NCBI GenBank assembly: GCA_028386065.3
Contig: JAKUCV010000443.1
Location: forward strand, 245,162-309,161
From: Turnera subulata
Lineage: Eukaryota > Streptophyta > Magnoliopsida > Malpighiales > Passifloraceae
Direction of reading: 5' to 3'
DNA: 64,000 bases
In this document: piece after piece, positions 46,625 to 60,477 of the stretch
Numbering within the stretch: the stretch's first letter is position 1
Layout of the letters: the number at the start of each line of letters is the position of its first letter
Notes under the pieces: generated by a model
Databases searched by the model: none
What the model was told of the DNA's origin: nothing
The model's input: only the letters and a program-made list of their open reading frames with translations
Program-made: the position numbers and the translations under genes

Positions 46625-49600
46625 GACCAAAGTCAGTTAGTGTCCTTTCTTGTGCCATCTTTATCTTCCGTGCTCAGTCTTCTTACTTGGAATATTCGAG
46701 GTCTCTGTTTTGCTAGAAAGCAGGCTCTTATTCGTAGTTTTGTTGCTCGCTATTCTGTGAACTTTGCATTTATTTGTGAAACCAAGTGCTCCGGGGTGAA
46801 CCTTCAGCTCTGCCATAAAGTGTGGGGCAGAGGAAACATTGATTTCGCTTCGGTAGATGCCAACGGGTTGGCATGTGGTCTTCTGCTCATTTGGGATTGT
46901 GACGTTTTCAAGGCTTCTAGAGTGAGGGTTTCTAATAGCTAGATCATTCTGGAGGGTATGTTTATCCTGAGTCAGTTGTCTGTAACCCTGTGTGGAGTTT
47001 ATGGGGACTCTCAAATGGAGTCAAGGATCCGAATGTTTAATGACCTAGTTGCCTTGAAGACAGAATTTCCAACTCCTTGGCTTGCAATGGGTGACTTCAA
47101 CGAGACCATACGTCCCTCCGATCGCAAAAGTGGCCGGATACATAACAGGGGTGCTTCTGCCTTTAGAAATTTCATCCAACAGTTGAATCTGATTGAGTTC
47201 GACCTGCATGATAGATGCTATACTTGGGGCAACTGTAGGGCCGCCAGTCGTGTTGACCGGGTTCTGGCAGAAGGAGAGTAGCACGAATCCTTCCCTCATT
47301 TGTGCCTCACGCCCGAGAGCAAAAAGAGTTCTGATCACTGCCCTCTGCTTCTCCATCAAGAGAGTCTGAGTTGGGGAAAAAAGCCATTTAGATTCCTCTC
47401 TGCTTGGTGAGATCACCCCAATTTCTGTGTAATAATAGAGGGAATGTGGAATGAAGCGTGTCAGGCACTCCTTGGGAAGTTTAATTTTCTTAGGAAGCTG
47501 AGTTTGATGAGGAAACTGCTCTCTAAGTGGAATAAAGACGTCTCTGGCGACGTCAACTCCTCTCTGGCCACTATCCAATCGGAAATTGATGAGCTGGATA
47601 GGGCGGCAGAAACTCGTGATTTATCCACCACCGAAATGCAGAATGTTTGGGATTTGAAAGCTGAACTAAACATTAAATCCAAGCAACTCGAGTCTATTTG
47701 GAGACAAAAAGCCGGCATCAGCTGGTGTAGGCTAGGAGACAGAAATACCAGATGCTTTCACTTCTCTGCTTGTATCAGGGGTTGAAAAAATAAAATCGAG
47801 CACCTGAGGATTAACCACCAACTGGTGTCAGACCCGATTCTGATTAAAGAAGAGATGAAGGAATATTTTGCAGGGTTGTACTCACGGGGGTGCTCTTCCA
47901 GGCCCTCCATCGGGTCCCTTTGCTTCCGACAAATTGAGGCTTCTGTCGCTGATAATCTCGAGAGACCGTTTACCTTGGCAGAACTGAAGGATGCCGTTTG
48001 GGACTGCGATAGCTCCAAGGCCCCGGGGCCCGACGGCTTTAACTTCTCGTTCTACAAAAATTGTTGGGAGTTTATTAAAGTTGATTTATTCGAGTTGGTG
48101 TCCCAGTTTCATAAAAATGGTCGGCTTCCTAAGGGGGTTAATACATCCTATATTACTCTAATTGCCAAGAAGGCTGGGGCGGAGTTGCTTGATGATTTCA
48201 GACCCATTACCCTTGTCAGTGGAACCTACAAAATAATCTCGAAGTTGTTGTCACGTCGCATGAAGACAGTTATGCCATATTTGATAGCTAGCCAACAGAC
48301 AGCCTTTATCGAAGGAAGAAACATAATGGACGGGGCCCTTTTTGCAAATGAGGTTGTCCATTCACTGAAAAAGAACAAGGCCAAATCTCTTCTGTGGAAA
48401 CTCGATTTTAAGAAAGCTTATGATTCCGTTGATTAGGGCTACCTACTGCAGGTTTTGTCGGCCATGGGTTTTGGTCCTAAGTGGATTTCCTGGATCGCAG
48501 AATGCTTGTCTACTTCTTCCTTTTCAGTGCTTCTAAACGGCTCACCAACATATGAGTCCGTCATGGAGAAGGGGCTGAAACAAGGGGACCCCCTATCCCC
48601 TTATTTATTCACTATTGCGGCCGAAGGTCTCCCTAGTATCTTGTCCAAAGCTGCCCAGCTACACCTGATTTCACCTGTGGAGGTACATAATACTTCAGTC
48701 TCAATCCTGCAATACGCCGATGACACAATTTTGTTCTCACCTGCCGAAACTTGTTATTTACTCAATCTAAAGCGATGTCTCAGAGTTTTTGAAGCAATTT
48801 CCGGGCTTAGCATCAACTTCCATAAGAGCAGTATTGTAGGCATCGCATTGAGGCAGCAAGAAACTGAAAATTTCGCCCATATGCTGCTTAGCAGAATTGA
48901 AAATCACCCATTAAAATATCTGGGTTTCCCTCTTGGTGCCAACCCAAGGAGATTGTCAGCTTGGCAGCCCATGGTAGATAAATTCTGTAGTAAGTTAAAA
49001 GCATGGAAAGGGAAGTTTTTGTCCCTTGGCGGAAGGGTCACACTCATTAAGTCTGTGTTATCCGACTTGCCTATCTATTACATGTCTTTGTTCAAGATGC
49101 CGGTGGGTGTTGCTAAGAAACTCACTAGCATCATGAGAAATTTCTTTTGGAAGGGGTTGGACGGCTCTAGAAGGGCGTGTCTCACTACTTGGAAATACAT
49201 CGCTCGTCCTAAGGAGCTTGGGGGTATGGGCATAGTGGACCTCACAGTAATGAACCAGTGCCTCTTGTTCAAATGGCTGTGGAGTTTCTCTCAATCGGAG
49301 GAGAAGGCATGGCAGCAGCTTATTAAGCGGAAATGCGAGCTCTCAGACTCGGTTTTTGACCCCACTTTCTCACACGCCAATGCTTCTACGGTCTGGAGGG
49401 ATATTGCACAAACTGGAGGGTCACAAAGCCAGACTGGTTGCAGCCTCTGGGATTGTGCTCGCATTCGAGTCGGTAACGGGTCAAAGACTCGATTCTGGCT
49501 GGATAACTAGACAGGGGTCGGCGATTTCAAAAGTAACTTCCCACGATTGTTCTCTGTGTCCCTGTGTCAAGATATGTCTATCTGAGATTGCCTCCAAATT

Positions 49601-50371
49601 GTTCTCGTTCAACCTCGATGGATTAATGCATGAAGAAGGGAGTTGCGTGAATGGGAGACTGAAGAAGTGCGACGCATGGAAACTGCCTTGGCCGAAGTCT
49701 CACTCCAGCCGAACTTGGAGGATAGCTGGTACTGGGTGGACGACAATGGCGGGGCGTACTCTGCCAAAAACCGGGAGGAAGTTTATTTACAATCTTTCTG
49801 GTCCTGGCCGTTCTATACCATTCGTGTGGATGAACCTCACCCCCTTCAAGGTCGAGTGCTGGGTATGGTTGGTGCTAAACAACGGTATCCCGACAAAGGA
49901 CGCTCTAAGGTACCGTGGCATTATATCTCTAGCTGATTCCCTTTGCGCTTACTGCAATACGTGTATTGAAACAGTGGACCATTTGCTTCTTCACTGCTCT
50001 GTTACTTGGCGTGTGTGGTGTAAAATCTGCCGTTGGTGGAATGTGGAGTGGTGTCCCCCAGCCAGCTTGAATGATTTCCTATTCCAATGGGTGTCCCTCC
50101 CTCAGTCCAGCAATTGCCGCGCAACGTGGTTCATCATCGGCATGTCTGCTCTCTAGTCCTTATGGAAAGAAAGGAATAGAAGAGTATTCTAGTATGCGTT
50201 CGCGGATGTTGATAAGATTACCGACTGCATATTAGTCCAAGCTGCATCATGGGTAAAGGCTCTACAACCATCGTTCCCTTTCAATGCGTCTTTAGTGGTG
50301 TCTAATTCCGAGTTTCTTAGAAATTGGAAGAGCCCCAATAGGTGCTTTGCGCTGCTTGAATGTAAGCCCTG
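46625..50371 (+). pseudogene. LINE B ORF2 (EN-RT-zf-RVT)
   Basis: It continues in the same frame as ORF1. The endonuclease spans about 46680-47400 (LTWNIRGL, FICETK, AMGDFNE, SDHCPLL). The reverse transcriptase spans about 48000-48960: APGPDGFNFSFYK, DFRPITLV, a run ending LDFKKAYDSVD, GLKQGDPLSPYLF and the catalytic YADD. The zf-RVT region is at about 49800-50100 (CAYCNTCIETVDHLLLHC). Stops are TAG at 46940, 47279, 48434 and 49508, and TGA at 47408, 47783, 49583 and 49631. One frameshift falls near 49780-49810, and a further TAG at 50154. No RNase H domain is seen. Several TAGs sit where the family has Trp. Confidence 0.85.
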
Positions 50372-50486
50372 ACACGCTACTCTGTCACTGGTTATTAGCA
50401 TGTTCGATCACTAAGGCCAGATATTTTTTGTAAAGGTGACGTTCTTCGTTCGTATCAAAAAAAAAAAAAGTTGTTTTTTTTATGAA

Positions 50487-50565
50487 CCATTATTTTTTTT
50501 TTTTTGACAAGAAAATATTTTTGTTGCGGGGACTTGAACCCGGGTCTCTCGGGTGAAAGCAAGTA
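50487..50565 (-). mobile_element. SINE-like fragment with A-tail
   Basis: On the minus strand, CCCGGGTTCAAGTCCCC carries a tRNA-type B box (GGTTCAAGTCC). It is followed about 25 bp later by an A run (plus-strand T run about 50490-50504). It lies just downstream of the LINE B poly(A) tail. No clear A box. Confidence 0.5.
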
Positions 50566-53500
50566 AAATACAAGTAACTATGATCATATAATTTTGCATC
50601 AAAAAAAAAAATACAGCTTAATAAAACATAAGATTAGCATAAGAAAAAACACAAAGAGATAGATGTGAGAGAATTACAACAAGCTAGAGCCTAGAAGGAC
50701 ATTCCACATTCCACGTCACTAATAGTATGACTGGAAGGGAGACGCAGAAAACATATCAGACTTAAGCTACGACCGAAATTAGTTATTAACAGGTGACATA
50801 TGTCTACTATATATAAGGAGTTAAAAGTATGATGAGGTATTATTTTCTCCCCAAAAAAGAAGTATAAAGTATTATGTATAGCCCCCGTCCAAGATTAATT
50901 TGAAATTTTGGTTTATAAAATATTCCAACTCCATCATAATAATACATGCATATAAATACCTGGACCATATAGTTTATTAAAAATTTTATTCTAGAGTAAA
51001 AGTCATCATGCATATCATATTATTTCAGCATTTTATATACGTGGTACAATAAATAATTGTTTTATATATATGGATAGCTAGGTGTGTGTAGGTAGAGTGA
51101 TGGCAAAAAGTGAAAGCTGAGTACCACGTCCATCCATGTGACACCTTGCCGATTCACATCAGGAATTGTTAAAACTTTATATAATATTTACTTTCGAGAA
51201 AAGAAGCCCTGTGAATCCTACCGTCAATTTGTTTTCCCTTGTTTTATAGCCATATCTGGATACCCTTATCCATCAATCATCCATCCCAGTAATGTCTGCT
51301 TAAACTTATCTCCCCGAATATCTGTTTCTTCCCAAGTTAGGAAAATTAAATCACTGCCACACGTATTAATTAATTAGTCCCAAAAGATTGCAGTTCAGAC
51401 TATATAAATATGCTTATACTAATAAACGTATAGTACTTCAAGATTTTAAAGAATAAGAAAATAACCTTGGTTGTTGAGGGCATGTCACTTTTCAATGCCT
51501 ATGATGCCTGGCTTTATATATAGAGATTTCAAGCATTGCTATGATGAGTCACTCTAGAAATTCATTGTCTCTCCATACGATCATGCGTAGACAATATAAT
51601 GTCCCACTTTCTTTTTCCTTTTTCTTTTGTCTTTAAATGAAAAAAAATGGTACACATTATAATAATGATTGGTGGAGGGATAAATATAAAATACCTCTCT
51701 TAAACATTAGTTATTTTTTTATTATTATTTTAACCCCAAACTATTGTTCTAATTTAATTCAAGTTTTCCATTTTTCAGTCAAGGATGTAATGGAACCTCA
51801 TATAATTAAGCTGCCAAGATTTCTAACATATTAACAGAAAAAGTTAAAAATTGTAAATGAACCTCACCAATGATTCGAGTCTGAAAGAAAATGAGAATCG
51901 ATAAATATCATCATAAAAAAATAAATGCCATCGTCAAAATTAACCTGCCCAGTAAATTTTTTTTTTTTTTTGGATTTCCATGAGGAAAGACATCAAAGAT
52001 TATAAAAGTATATGAGAAATAAGAGAGATGAAGTATATGAAAAGATAAAAAGATAAGAGAGCAAAATAAAGTTTTCAATCACCAGAACACAAATTGGACC
52101 AATATAGAAGGATATAAAATTGTTGATGGCTGTTCATGCACTAGAAGATCCTCTATCTTAGATCAAATCCATACCAATCCGAGGAAAATCAGTGTACTCA
52201 CCCACCATTGCATCACTTCTTCGGGTAAAATGCATGTTCCCATGCTTTTGCTTACGCCTATTTAGATTGCCAACTAATTCAAGGCATTAGGCACCCATTT
52301 GTGATATACATTATTATTCATGAAAGGTGACACAAGATGATGATCATACTCCATGAAAAATTTCAATATTCTTGACTCTCGGACGCCGTAATGTATAGCT
52401 GATGATGATATCATGGGCAATTTTTTTTCCTCGCCTTCTTTCCTTTTCCCAGTAGTTCGGTATGCGAAGGACTTTCTGATGAGAAATGCACCTTCTAAGT
52501 TCTAATATCAATCACGGCCTCAATATAAATATGCTTACTTCATTGTTCTCAAAAAATGGTAAAGATAAAAAGGCAGAAACAAACAGTACCTGGGAATAAT
52601 GACTTGGAAGGATAAGGGCCATTTTAAGAATAAAAATGTTTGTCTTTGTGTTCAACAAAAGAAAAAATTCCTAAGCCGATTGAAATCTCCATTTTTTATT
52701 AAAAAATTCGTACTTTTTTATGTGACTTATCAGATTTTTTTATTAACATTTTCTAATTCTATAATTGTTCTCATCAGGAAGATGTGATGAATGGAAGAAA
52801 TTAATTATTATTGCTAACACTTTATTATCCTTTAATATATAGACCCACTTTTCCGAAATTCAATTTAATCAGAATTCAGTGGGCTTTATGACCGTAACTT
52901 AGGGAATGCATCTTTGTTGACTAAAAAAATTACGGTAAATGGTAATCTTGGTGTTCTTATACATTCACTTTTTATCAAATGAGGTCAAAATCAAAATCAA
53001 AATCTCATAATCTTGTTCCCATGCACTAGGGTCAATCGCTCAATTTGGGTTAGGTTTCAAAATCAAACCTGCAGCTGGGTCGATAATCAGAGAATTTAAA
53101 AAAAAAAGAAAAAAAAAAGAAAGAAGAACTCATCTATCACAAAGGAGGACCACAATGAAGAAGAGGCAGCTGTACGTGGTGTCGTCATTCTTGACGATAT
53201 ATTCAACGTATTGAGAGAGATGTGTGATCAACCAAATGCAATGATCCTTAATCCAAGACAAAAACAAAAACTTTGCCCAAAACAATTAACCAACCCCTCC
53301 CAAAAAATGGACCTTCTTACACATTACATATATACATCCACGTGTGTATATATTCTGTTAAAATACTAATTGATACTTGATAGTCCATATGGAAAAAAAA
53401 AATATATTGATTAGAGAGCGGAAAAAATATAGGGAAATGCTTTCGTCCTGTCGTTTCACACATGTAATTAATGTGCTTCGAGTAACTTAGGTGTATAAGC

Positions 53501-56194
53501 AATTATGTCAAACTCTTACCGTAATAAAGGAATGGAATTTAAGTCAACAGCTAATTAAGCTTCTTGAAATAATGTCCCTCTTCATGAATTTGGTTTGTTT
53601 TCCTACCCAAAACAGGAAATCCGGCCCTTCCAATCCACTGCTCGGCTGTTTTTCTTAAGATGGCCTATTTTGACTCAAAGTATTGTTATCAAAGTTAAAC
53701 TAAGTTTCATGTGAGAGAATGTTGGGTTTATTCTCGTTAAACTTGTAGGAAAATCAAAGGTAGGTACAAGCCAAATCGCTCACAATAATACTAGTAATAT
53801 TCTTGCTTAAAAGGGACCACAAAAGTATACGATTTTTTTTCTCTAATTTGGTTCGATATCTACAAACGATGTTGAAAGATACAGGACTTCATTAATGTCC
53901 AAGACCTACTCCAATGAATGCGTTTTATTTTTCAACGTCGCTATCTTAACTTCGCCATCCAGTTTAATTCATATATGAGAAGGAAAAGAAAAACTTTCCA
54001 AACGGGAAGACTTTGATTCTATTCAAAAGAAAATGTGTTTAAAAAATTCAGAACCAAAATTAAATTGAGATGGAGAAGGAGTCTCTTCTTTTTCCTTTTT
54101 GACCGTATGCATTTGGCACGACTAATTATGATTACACACTTAATTAGTATTGTTAATTAGGAATACAAAGAGGGTTTTGGATAATACTTTCAAACGCAAT
54201 GATTTTAATTTTACACTTTTCAAAGGCAGCTCAGAGAATTCAAATTGCCTTGTTTTTCACACAAGTACCGATTTTGCACAATGATCTGACCGTGGCAACC
54301 AAAAATGTAATTAGTCAGTCATACTTCCTATTACAATGTACTCGGAACAAATAAATAGGAAAACTTTTTCACCAAAAAAAAATAAATAGGAAAACAAAAA
54401 CTGGGCATGAAGTAAAAAAAACATATGGTTGATTAGTTATGTTGTATCCATTGTAATTTTTCCTTTCCTTGAAAAATTTAAAAAAAATTGATTATATGTT
54501 TCACTCCAATTTTATATTTTATACTAATAACCTTATTAATATGAACTCAAGACTCCTAAGATTATTTTCTTTTGTCTTGCTTGTTATATGAAAAGATAGC
54601 AAAAAGGCCAAAGGTCACCTCAGCATGAAGATATCTATAGGCACTAGGCTTGGGATAATGGACAAATAGTGCCTCTTACTTTGTACAAAATCAGTAGGAT
54701 TTAGGCCCCCCCTTATATGGCTCCATTTGTGTATGTGATGTGATGCATGTACGGATAATGGATTCACCTGCTGATTTTAGCGAAAGGCAACTTTTGGAAC
54801 GGTCACTTATTTTGTAGAGGTAACTTGTAAATTGTTCATCAATTTTGATCCAAAATCAGTCAATTTTTTTAAAAAAACTATAACTACATGGGTAATTTTA
54901 TTTCCCCCACCCTTTCTTATTAGGTAACTCACGTTAAGCGTATCTTTAAAATCGTGGGCCTTAGTCCCAGCCCACTTAAAAAGTTTCCTTGCAAAACTGA
55001 CCAGTACATACAATTTATTCATTCTTGATCAACGAATGCTTAGTTTGTCTAAGAACTGACTGGTAGATACACAGTTAATATACATCCTAATTAAATTCAC
55101 ACACTTCTCTAGTTCTCTTCATCTACTACCCTCTCAAATGTGATCCTGATGAAAACGTGGTAGTTGCATGTATACTGAGGTCAAAGAATCTCGAAGCTTT
55201 TGGTTTTCCATTGTTGTTGTTGTCATGATATTTTCGGCATAATACGGCAAACTACAGTTTCGATTCTCCTTCCATTTGTTTTGTTGCTTATAAGTGACCA
55301 ATTTTAAGGCTAAATGTCAATATTTTGTATTTGTCAATACATTCTCCTTTGAAACTAGCTAGCTAGGTAGGGAAGTTTGTATGACCATTTACAAAGCTGT
55401 GTCTTGCTTAGTCTTTTCCAAAACTGTGTGTTCTTTGCAAGTTTTAAACTACATTTTTTAGCAGTAAAACATCTGCCCCGTGACCAACGTTATTTCCAAA
55501 CTGGTACAATCAAACACAAAAATGGATTTTGATACCCTCTTCTTTTTTCTTTTCTTCTTCTCCTCTTTTTTTTTTTTGGTGAAAATAGTGGCTGAAAAGA
55601 GACAAAGAGGGACATACAATGCAAAAGCACAGTTTGCAAATCTTTTTCAAAACCAAAATCGTACATAACTAGCAGTACCAGTTTGGAAAACAATAATGGT
55701 CCTTTTGGAGACTTGATCAATGATGAATTCCAAATTTACAGGATAGAAAAAGGACTCCTTTTTTGTAGGCTGTTACTATATCCCTTGGCTTTTGAAATCT
55801 TGTTAATATATATAGGTATATTATCTTTGTTAAGCATCAATCAATAGTATTTGTATGATGATTTTAGATAATAAATAATCAAGATTGAAAGGCACATAAA
55901 CTACTAGCCAAATTTCCGGGTGTTGGCCCATTGCCTTTTGTCGCAACGGCTAATAGCTTGCACCGAATAGCAAGGCAAGAAAAGTTCCTTGCACATTGAT
56001 GAGTTTCCAAATCGAGAAATTCCTACCAATTTTTTATTTGGATGGATATAGGGAAAAGTTGGTAAATCATGTCGATCTTAATTTCCTTCCTTGATGTGGA
56101 CTCGATTAGATACTGCAAGTTTATGTAAAAAGAAAAAAAAAAAAAGGGACACCAAGAAGTAAAATTTTCATAATATTGATTTTCTCTATTCCGT

Positions 56195-56280
56195 TCACAA
56201 TACTTTTTCTTTTTTTCACAAAACTCAAATTCGAAACCTTATTTAAGGGGATCATACTCGTTACCACTTAAACTAAGCAA
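56195..56280 (-). mobile_element. SINE-like fragment
   Basis: Minus strand: AGTTTAAGTGGTAACGAG (A-box-like) near 56276-56259, then GGTTTCGAATTTGAG (B-box-like) near 56238-56224, then an A-rich tail (plus-strand CTTTTTCTTTTTTTC). The order and spacing fit a tRNA-derived SINE; the boxes are degenerate. Confidence 0.45.
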
Positions 56281-57534
56281 ATTATGAAAAAGAATTCATG
56301 TACTTATGACTTATCTTAACTGGATCTCTGATGAAAATTATCTGAGATAATATATGAGCTTGAGCACCATAGAATAGCCATTGACTATGATTTTGAGTGA
56401 TGGACTAAAAAGTAAAGCTTTCAATTATTTTAATAAAACTGCTTTATATATGATATGGGATTCAAATTAGAAAACCAGAACCCTGTCACCGGAAAATTCC
56501 CAATGGTCTTGTTAATTACAGTAGTTTAACCTCCAGTGTCTACAACCAAGAGCCAACAAGAGTCCCTACCCCCTTGTGATAAGAGGTATTAATAATTAAG
56601 GTGCAATGCCCATTAATGGCGCATTATTAACCAACTGCACACAATGAACTAAAACAGCCCACAGGCAAGAACTGGCAAACACTTTCCAGGGGCTAATTTA
56701 AGGCACTTCTAAATCCAGCTCTACGTATTTCATGCTTTCCATGGCGGTTTTCATGGGGCTACCTGAAAATGTATTGTTTGATATGATTGCCACATTGCAT
56801 CCTTTACTGAAGCAAACCAACTCTCTGCCACATTTAACTCGGCCCCAGGTTAATGCCTGGCCCAAAAATATTAGCCTAGGTTACCTTGCCTGATTCAAGT
56901 TGGCATGGAAGCCTCACTTTTTGTTGCTAGGTCTCTCTGCATTTTATACATTCTAAAAATCTGCTTGGAAAACCCAAAAAAAATTAAATTATAGGAATGA
57001 TTGAAAATTTTGTTTTTGTCATTTGGTTGTTTGTGCATATGAATTCCTTTTTTTTTTTTATGCAGCAACCTTGTGAATATATTCTAGGTCCAAACAACTA
57101 ATCAGCCTGTGACACATCCTGATGAATATGTTTTTGGGGTTTTCTCAATATTATAATGATTGCAATGTACATCAATGATTATGTGCAGGTTCCTCTGTCA
57201 CTGTTTGTTTTGTCCGAAAGCTTGAGAGCCATAAGTTATTCTTATTCTTTTTCTTTTTGTTCATAGAAGGAAAAGAGCTCCGTTTATATTCAGAAAAAAG
57301 GAAAAAATTACTTTTCACATTGTTAATAATTGTATATACTAACATTATTTGAACGATATTATTTCCTTTTCCTCTAGTGCAAGACACTTGTTATCATGAC
57401 CACATGCCATACTATGCCAGAAAAAGTTCAGGGACCAGTAATGTCTCTGTTTGTTTGTATCAAATGCAATGGAAACAATAGCAAATGAGTTCACAAAATT
57501 GTTTCTGATAAAAATAAAAAAAATGAGTTCACAT

Positions 57535-57565
57535 AAATAAAATAAAATAAAATAAAATAAAAAAA
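57535..57565. repeat. (AAAAT)n microsatellite
   Basis: About five units of AATAA/AAAAT in a row, followed by an A run. Confidence 0.85.
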
Positions 57566-60477
57566 GTGGCAAAGAGTTAAAAGTTGAGAGTGGCTACCAA
57601 AAAAAAGTTGTGTTGTCTGCCCGCGAGAGCATATCTGCATATGCATATCCCCACCATTTGTGGGGTATAGAGTGTTTGGATAACATAACATCGTTTCTAA
57701 ATTCCACCAACAAAAATTTCCAAAAACAAAGCTCTGTTGCCCTTGCATTTTGCTAATTTATTTGACGTTTCTTAAAAATTTTATTATAGTTAATTATTTT
57801 TAGAAAAATAGTCAATGTGGTGAGTTTATCCAGAATAACATTATATAAATATAGGGTAAATTATCTATTTGGTCATTGTAGTCATCTTTTATTTTGATTT
57901 TGGTATATTTAGAGTCCATTTTACTGGATTTTGGTCACACTATACATTCTACAATTGGTGGATTTTGAAAATTGGGGCTCATTTTTGCCGCTTACATGCT
58001 TGTTCTCATAACCCTTGATGTTTAGCCTGTCGATGTACAAAATGGGTTATCCACCATTCCAAATAACAACAATTCTCAACCCAAATACACCTTTCCACAC
58101 ACCTAATAAACATCAAACATCCAAATAAAAACCCAGTGAAGACAATATCCAAATCGGTAGGTTCTCCCAATTTGGAAAACCCAAGTTGAAGAGAATTCCA
58201 AAATTCCCCAAATCACTAAATATGTATAGTTGCTATGCCAAAAGCGCTTGATCGAATGGAACATTATCATCAAATCCAAATTTTAATTGTTGAAATGAAC
58301 AATTAATTAAGGATCCACACATATCTTTTTCAGGTGACTAGATATCCTGTTGAAGAATTACACTAGAAATCCAAATTCCAAACGGAAGAATATCTACAGT
58401 AAGTTGTTCAATTCCAAGTTTCCCCATACGTAGACTTGTCACCATCCTTTACGAGAAAGAAAAACAGAAGTTGACATATAACTCACAATCATACTCTATC
58501 ATGCAATTGCACTATTCGATCGGTAAATTACTAAGTGTATTCTTCAATGTGGGTTGTGATTAACTTTTTGGTCCCTGCCTTCTTTCTAGTTACAAATTAA
58601 AAAGAATACTTGGTACAATGACCCAGTGGGGGATAACTTTTTCTGGGTCTTGAATAACAAGTGGGGATCAGTTGAGATATCCTGTGAGTTGTCACTCTCA
58701 AGTGAATTCCACAACATGTGTAGTCACTTTCAAGGAAATTGACAGCTAAAGAGAAATCTGCAGTTCTCCACCCCCATACTCTGATGATACCCTCCATGCA
58801 TGATTGGTGATGGAGTGATTATGCAACTTTTACAACATCACTATAAGAACCAGTGTGGGCGTTAAGGACATCACATGTGATTTATTAATTTGGGATTTAT
58901 TGTGTTCTACTACCACTTCATTGTGTTTTGCTTGTATAACTGATTTTGTAGTGTTCTTTAATTTCTTTCCCATTTTCCTATGTTTCAACTAAGTCTAAGG
59001 TTGAGTTTTAACTTATGTTATGTAGAATTTAAGCTACCAAAGGAAAGTTAGTTGGCTACATGAGTTCAAGTTCTTTCTCACCTCACAATGTTATGATAAA
59101 GACATAATCGGCTTAATTCCCAAAAAAAAATTGACTTTAGCCTAGTAGTTACCTAATATGCTTGGAAAACAGAAATTGTCAAACACATTATTATTTTGTT
59201 CATAATTTTGTCCAAATGTTCTGTGTTTGTAAATAGATTTTCTGCGTTAAAGTTTGTTCTTTGGTAAGCAATTAGAAAAGTCCTGATTGGGAATTCTTTC
59301 TTTTTGGGAATTCCAGAAGACGAATTCTATCCTTTCATATTTGCGGCTAAAAGTGGAATTTCTAATCTATGCCGTATTAAGATTAGTACGTAGACCATAG
59401 TTTTTTCTATTATCCTTAATCTATGATGACATTGTACCCTTCCTTGTACGCACTTATCCTTGAGCCACATTCCCTAAGTTCAGTCAGAGACAGGATTGTC
59501 AAAGGAAGGAAAACGGCTACCAACATTTTACACAAACATTTTTTTTGTCCCCAAAAAGAGGAAAGATGAATCCTAAAAGTTAAAAATCAGAAGCAATGTT
59601 CTTCATCAAATTGAGGCAATCCTGTAGCTCTATACTCTAACATATAGTGATTGACTGATATAACTATTTGACACTTTAGGTAAATTCTCTCAATTTTCAA
59701 GGTACTGACTTTGACACCTGAGGGAATTCGACCGCAACTCTTTACTTTCTTACATCTTAAATCAGGTGTCCACATCAGACTAAGTTTGACACTGATTTTT
59801 TTTTTTTGGACCCTTAGGAAAATTGCTAAGGTTCTACCCATAAATGTGATTTGATTATGCAACTATTTCATTTTTTGTACCATCCAAGTGCAACTCCTTT
59901 CGTCCAATGGAGCAAGTTTACCCTTTGTTACTTCAGACTTTTGTTTTCAGCCAACTTTCAGGCCCATAGGCTAAACCGTCCATCCGCTTCATTATTGAGC
60001 TTTTCTGCAGTTTTCGTTTATGGGCCTGACACATTTCATTTAGCAAACATCACCCCAGAGCTGTCCGAAAATTGGACAGCTAAAGGCTAAAACATGAAAT
60101 TATGGAATGAATATAAATTAAAAACTTCTCTAGCACGATATATCCCTCCTCATATCATAGCCTCTCGGTCCAGTATCCAAAGGAGAAAAACCATTTGAAG
60201 TCAAAGCTCAAATTAAATGAAACATTCAACTGCGTGCCTCACTACTTGGGAGTGTTTTTTGCAAGCTACAATGGGTTCGGACCAGGCTACATGGAGAATA
60301 TGTGTATGTAAATGAATAATTCAATCTTTCACCATAAGAGGACAATGAGGAAGTTTCATGTCCATAAAAGCAAGACCCAAACTGAGAGAATAAAGGGCCG
60401 GTAGGCAGCTGGTGATGCTAAGATCTTTTTGAGACTCATCAAAATCAAGTTATAGCGCGTTGTCGGCTGCATCTGCA

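Larger units (their letters stand above)
44329..50470 (+). mobile_element. LINE B: near full-length degenerate L1-type LINE
   Basis: About 6.1 kb, ending in a poly(A) tract at about 50458-50470 after CGTTCGTATC. Domain order is RRM, DUF4283-like, low-complexity linker, apurinic-type endonuclease, reverse transcriptase, zf-RVT. It has many nonsense codons but almost no frameshifts. The left boundary is approximate. Confidence 0.88.
50566..60477. other. Gene-poor AT-rich intergenic DNA
   Basis: Nearly 10 kb without any open frame or splice pattern that I can support as a gene. Contents seen: many A/T homopolymers, an (AAAAT)n tract at about 57535-57565, and a SINE-like fragment at about 56195-56280. 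Near 57845-57960 there is a TAGGGTAAATTATCTATTTG-type stretch of the sort common in degraded plant repeats. I found no tRNA or known microRNA precursor. Confidence 0.55.

Noticed and set aside
59035..59130. GAGTTCAAGTTCT followed by an A run, SINE-like
   Set aside because: The B box is poor, the A box is missing, and the spacing to the A run is loose. Too weak to list as an element.
60276..60298. TCGGACCAGGCT resembles the start of miR166
   Set aside because: Only about 12 bases match and the rest (ACATGG) does not. I found no convincing complementary arm within about 150 bp.
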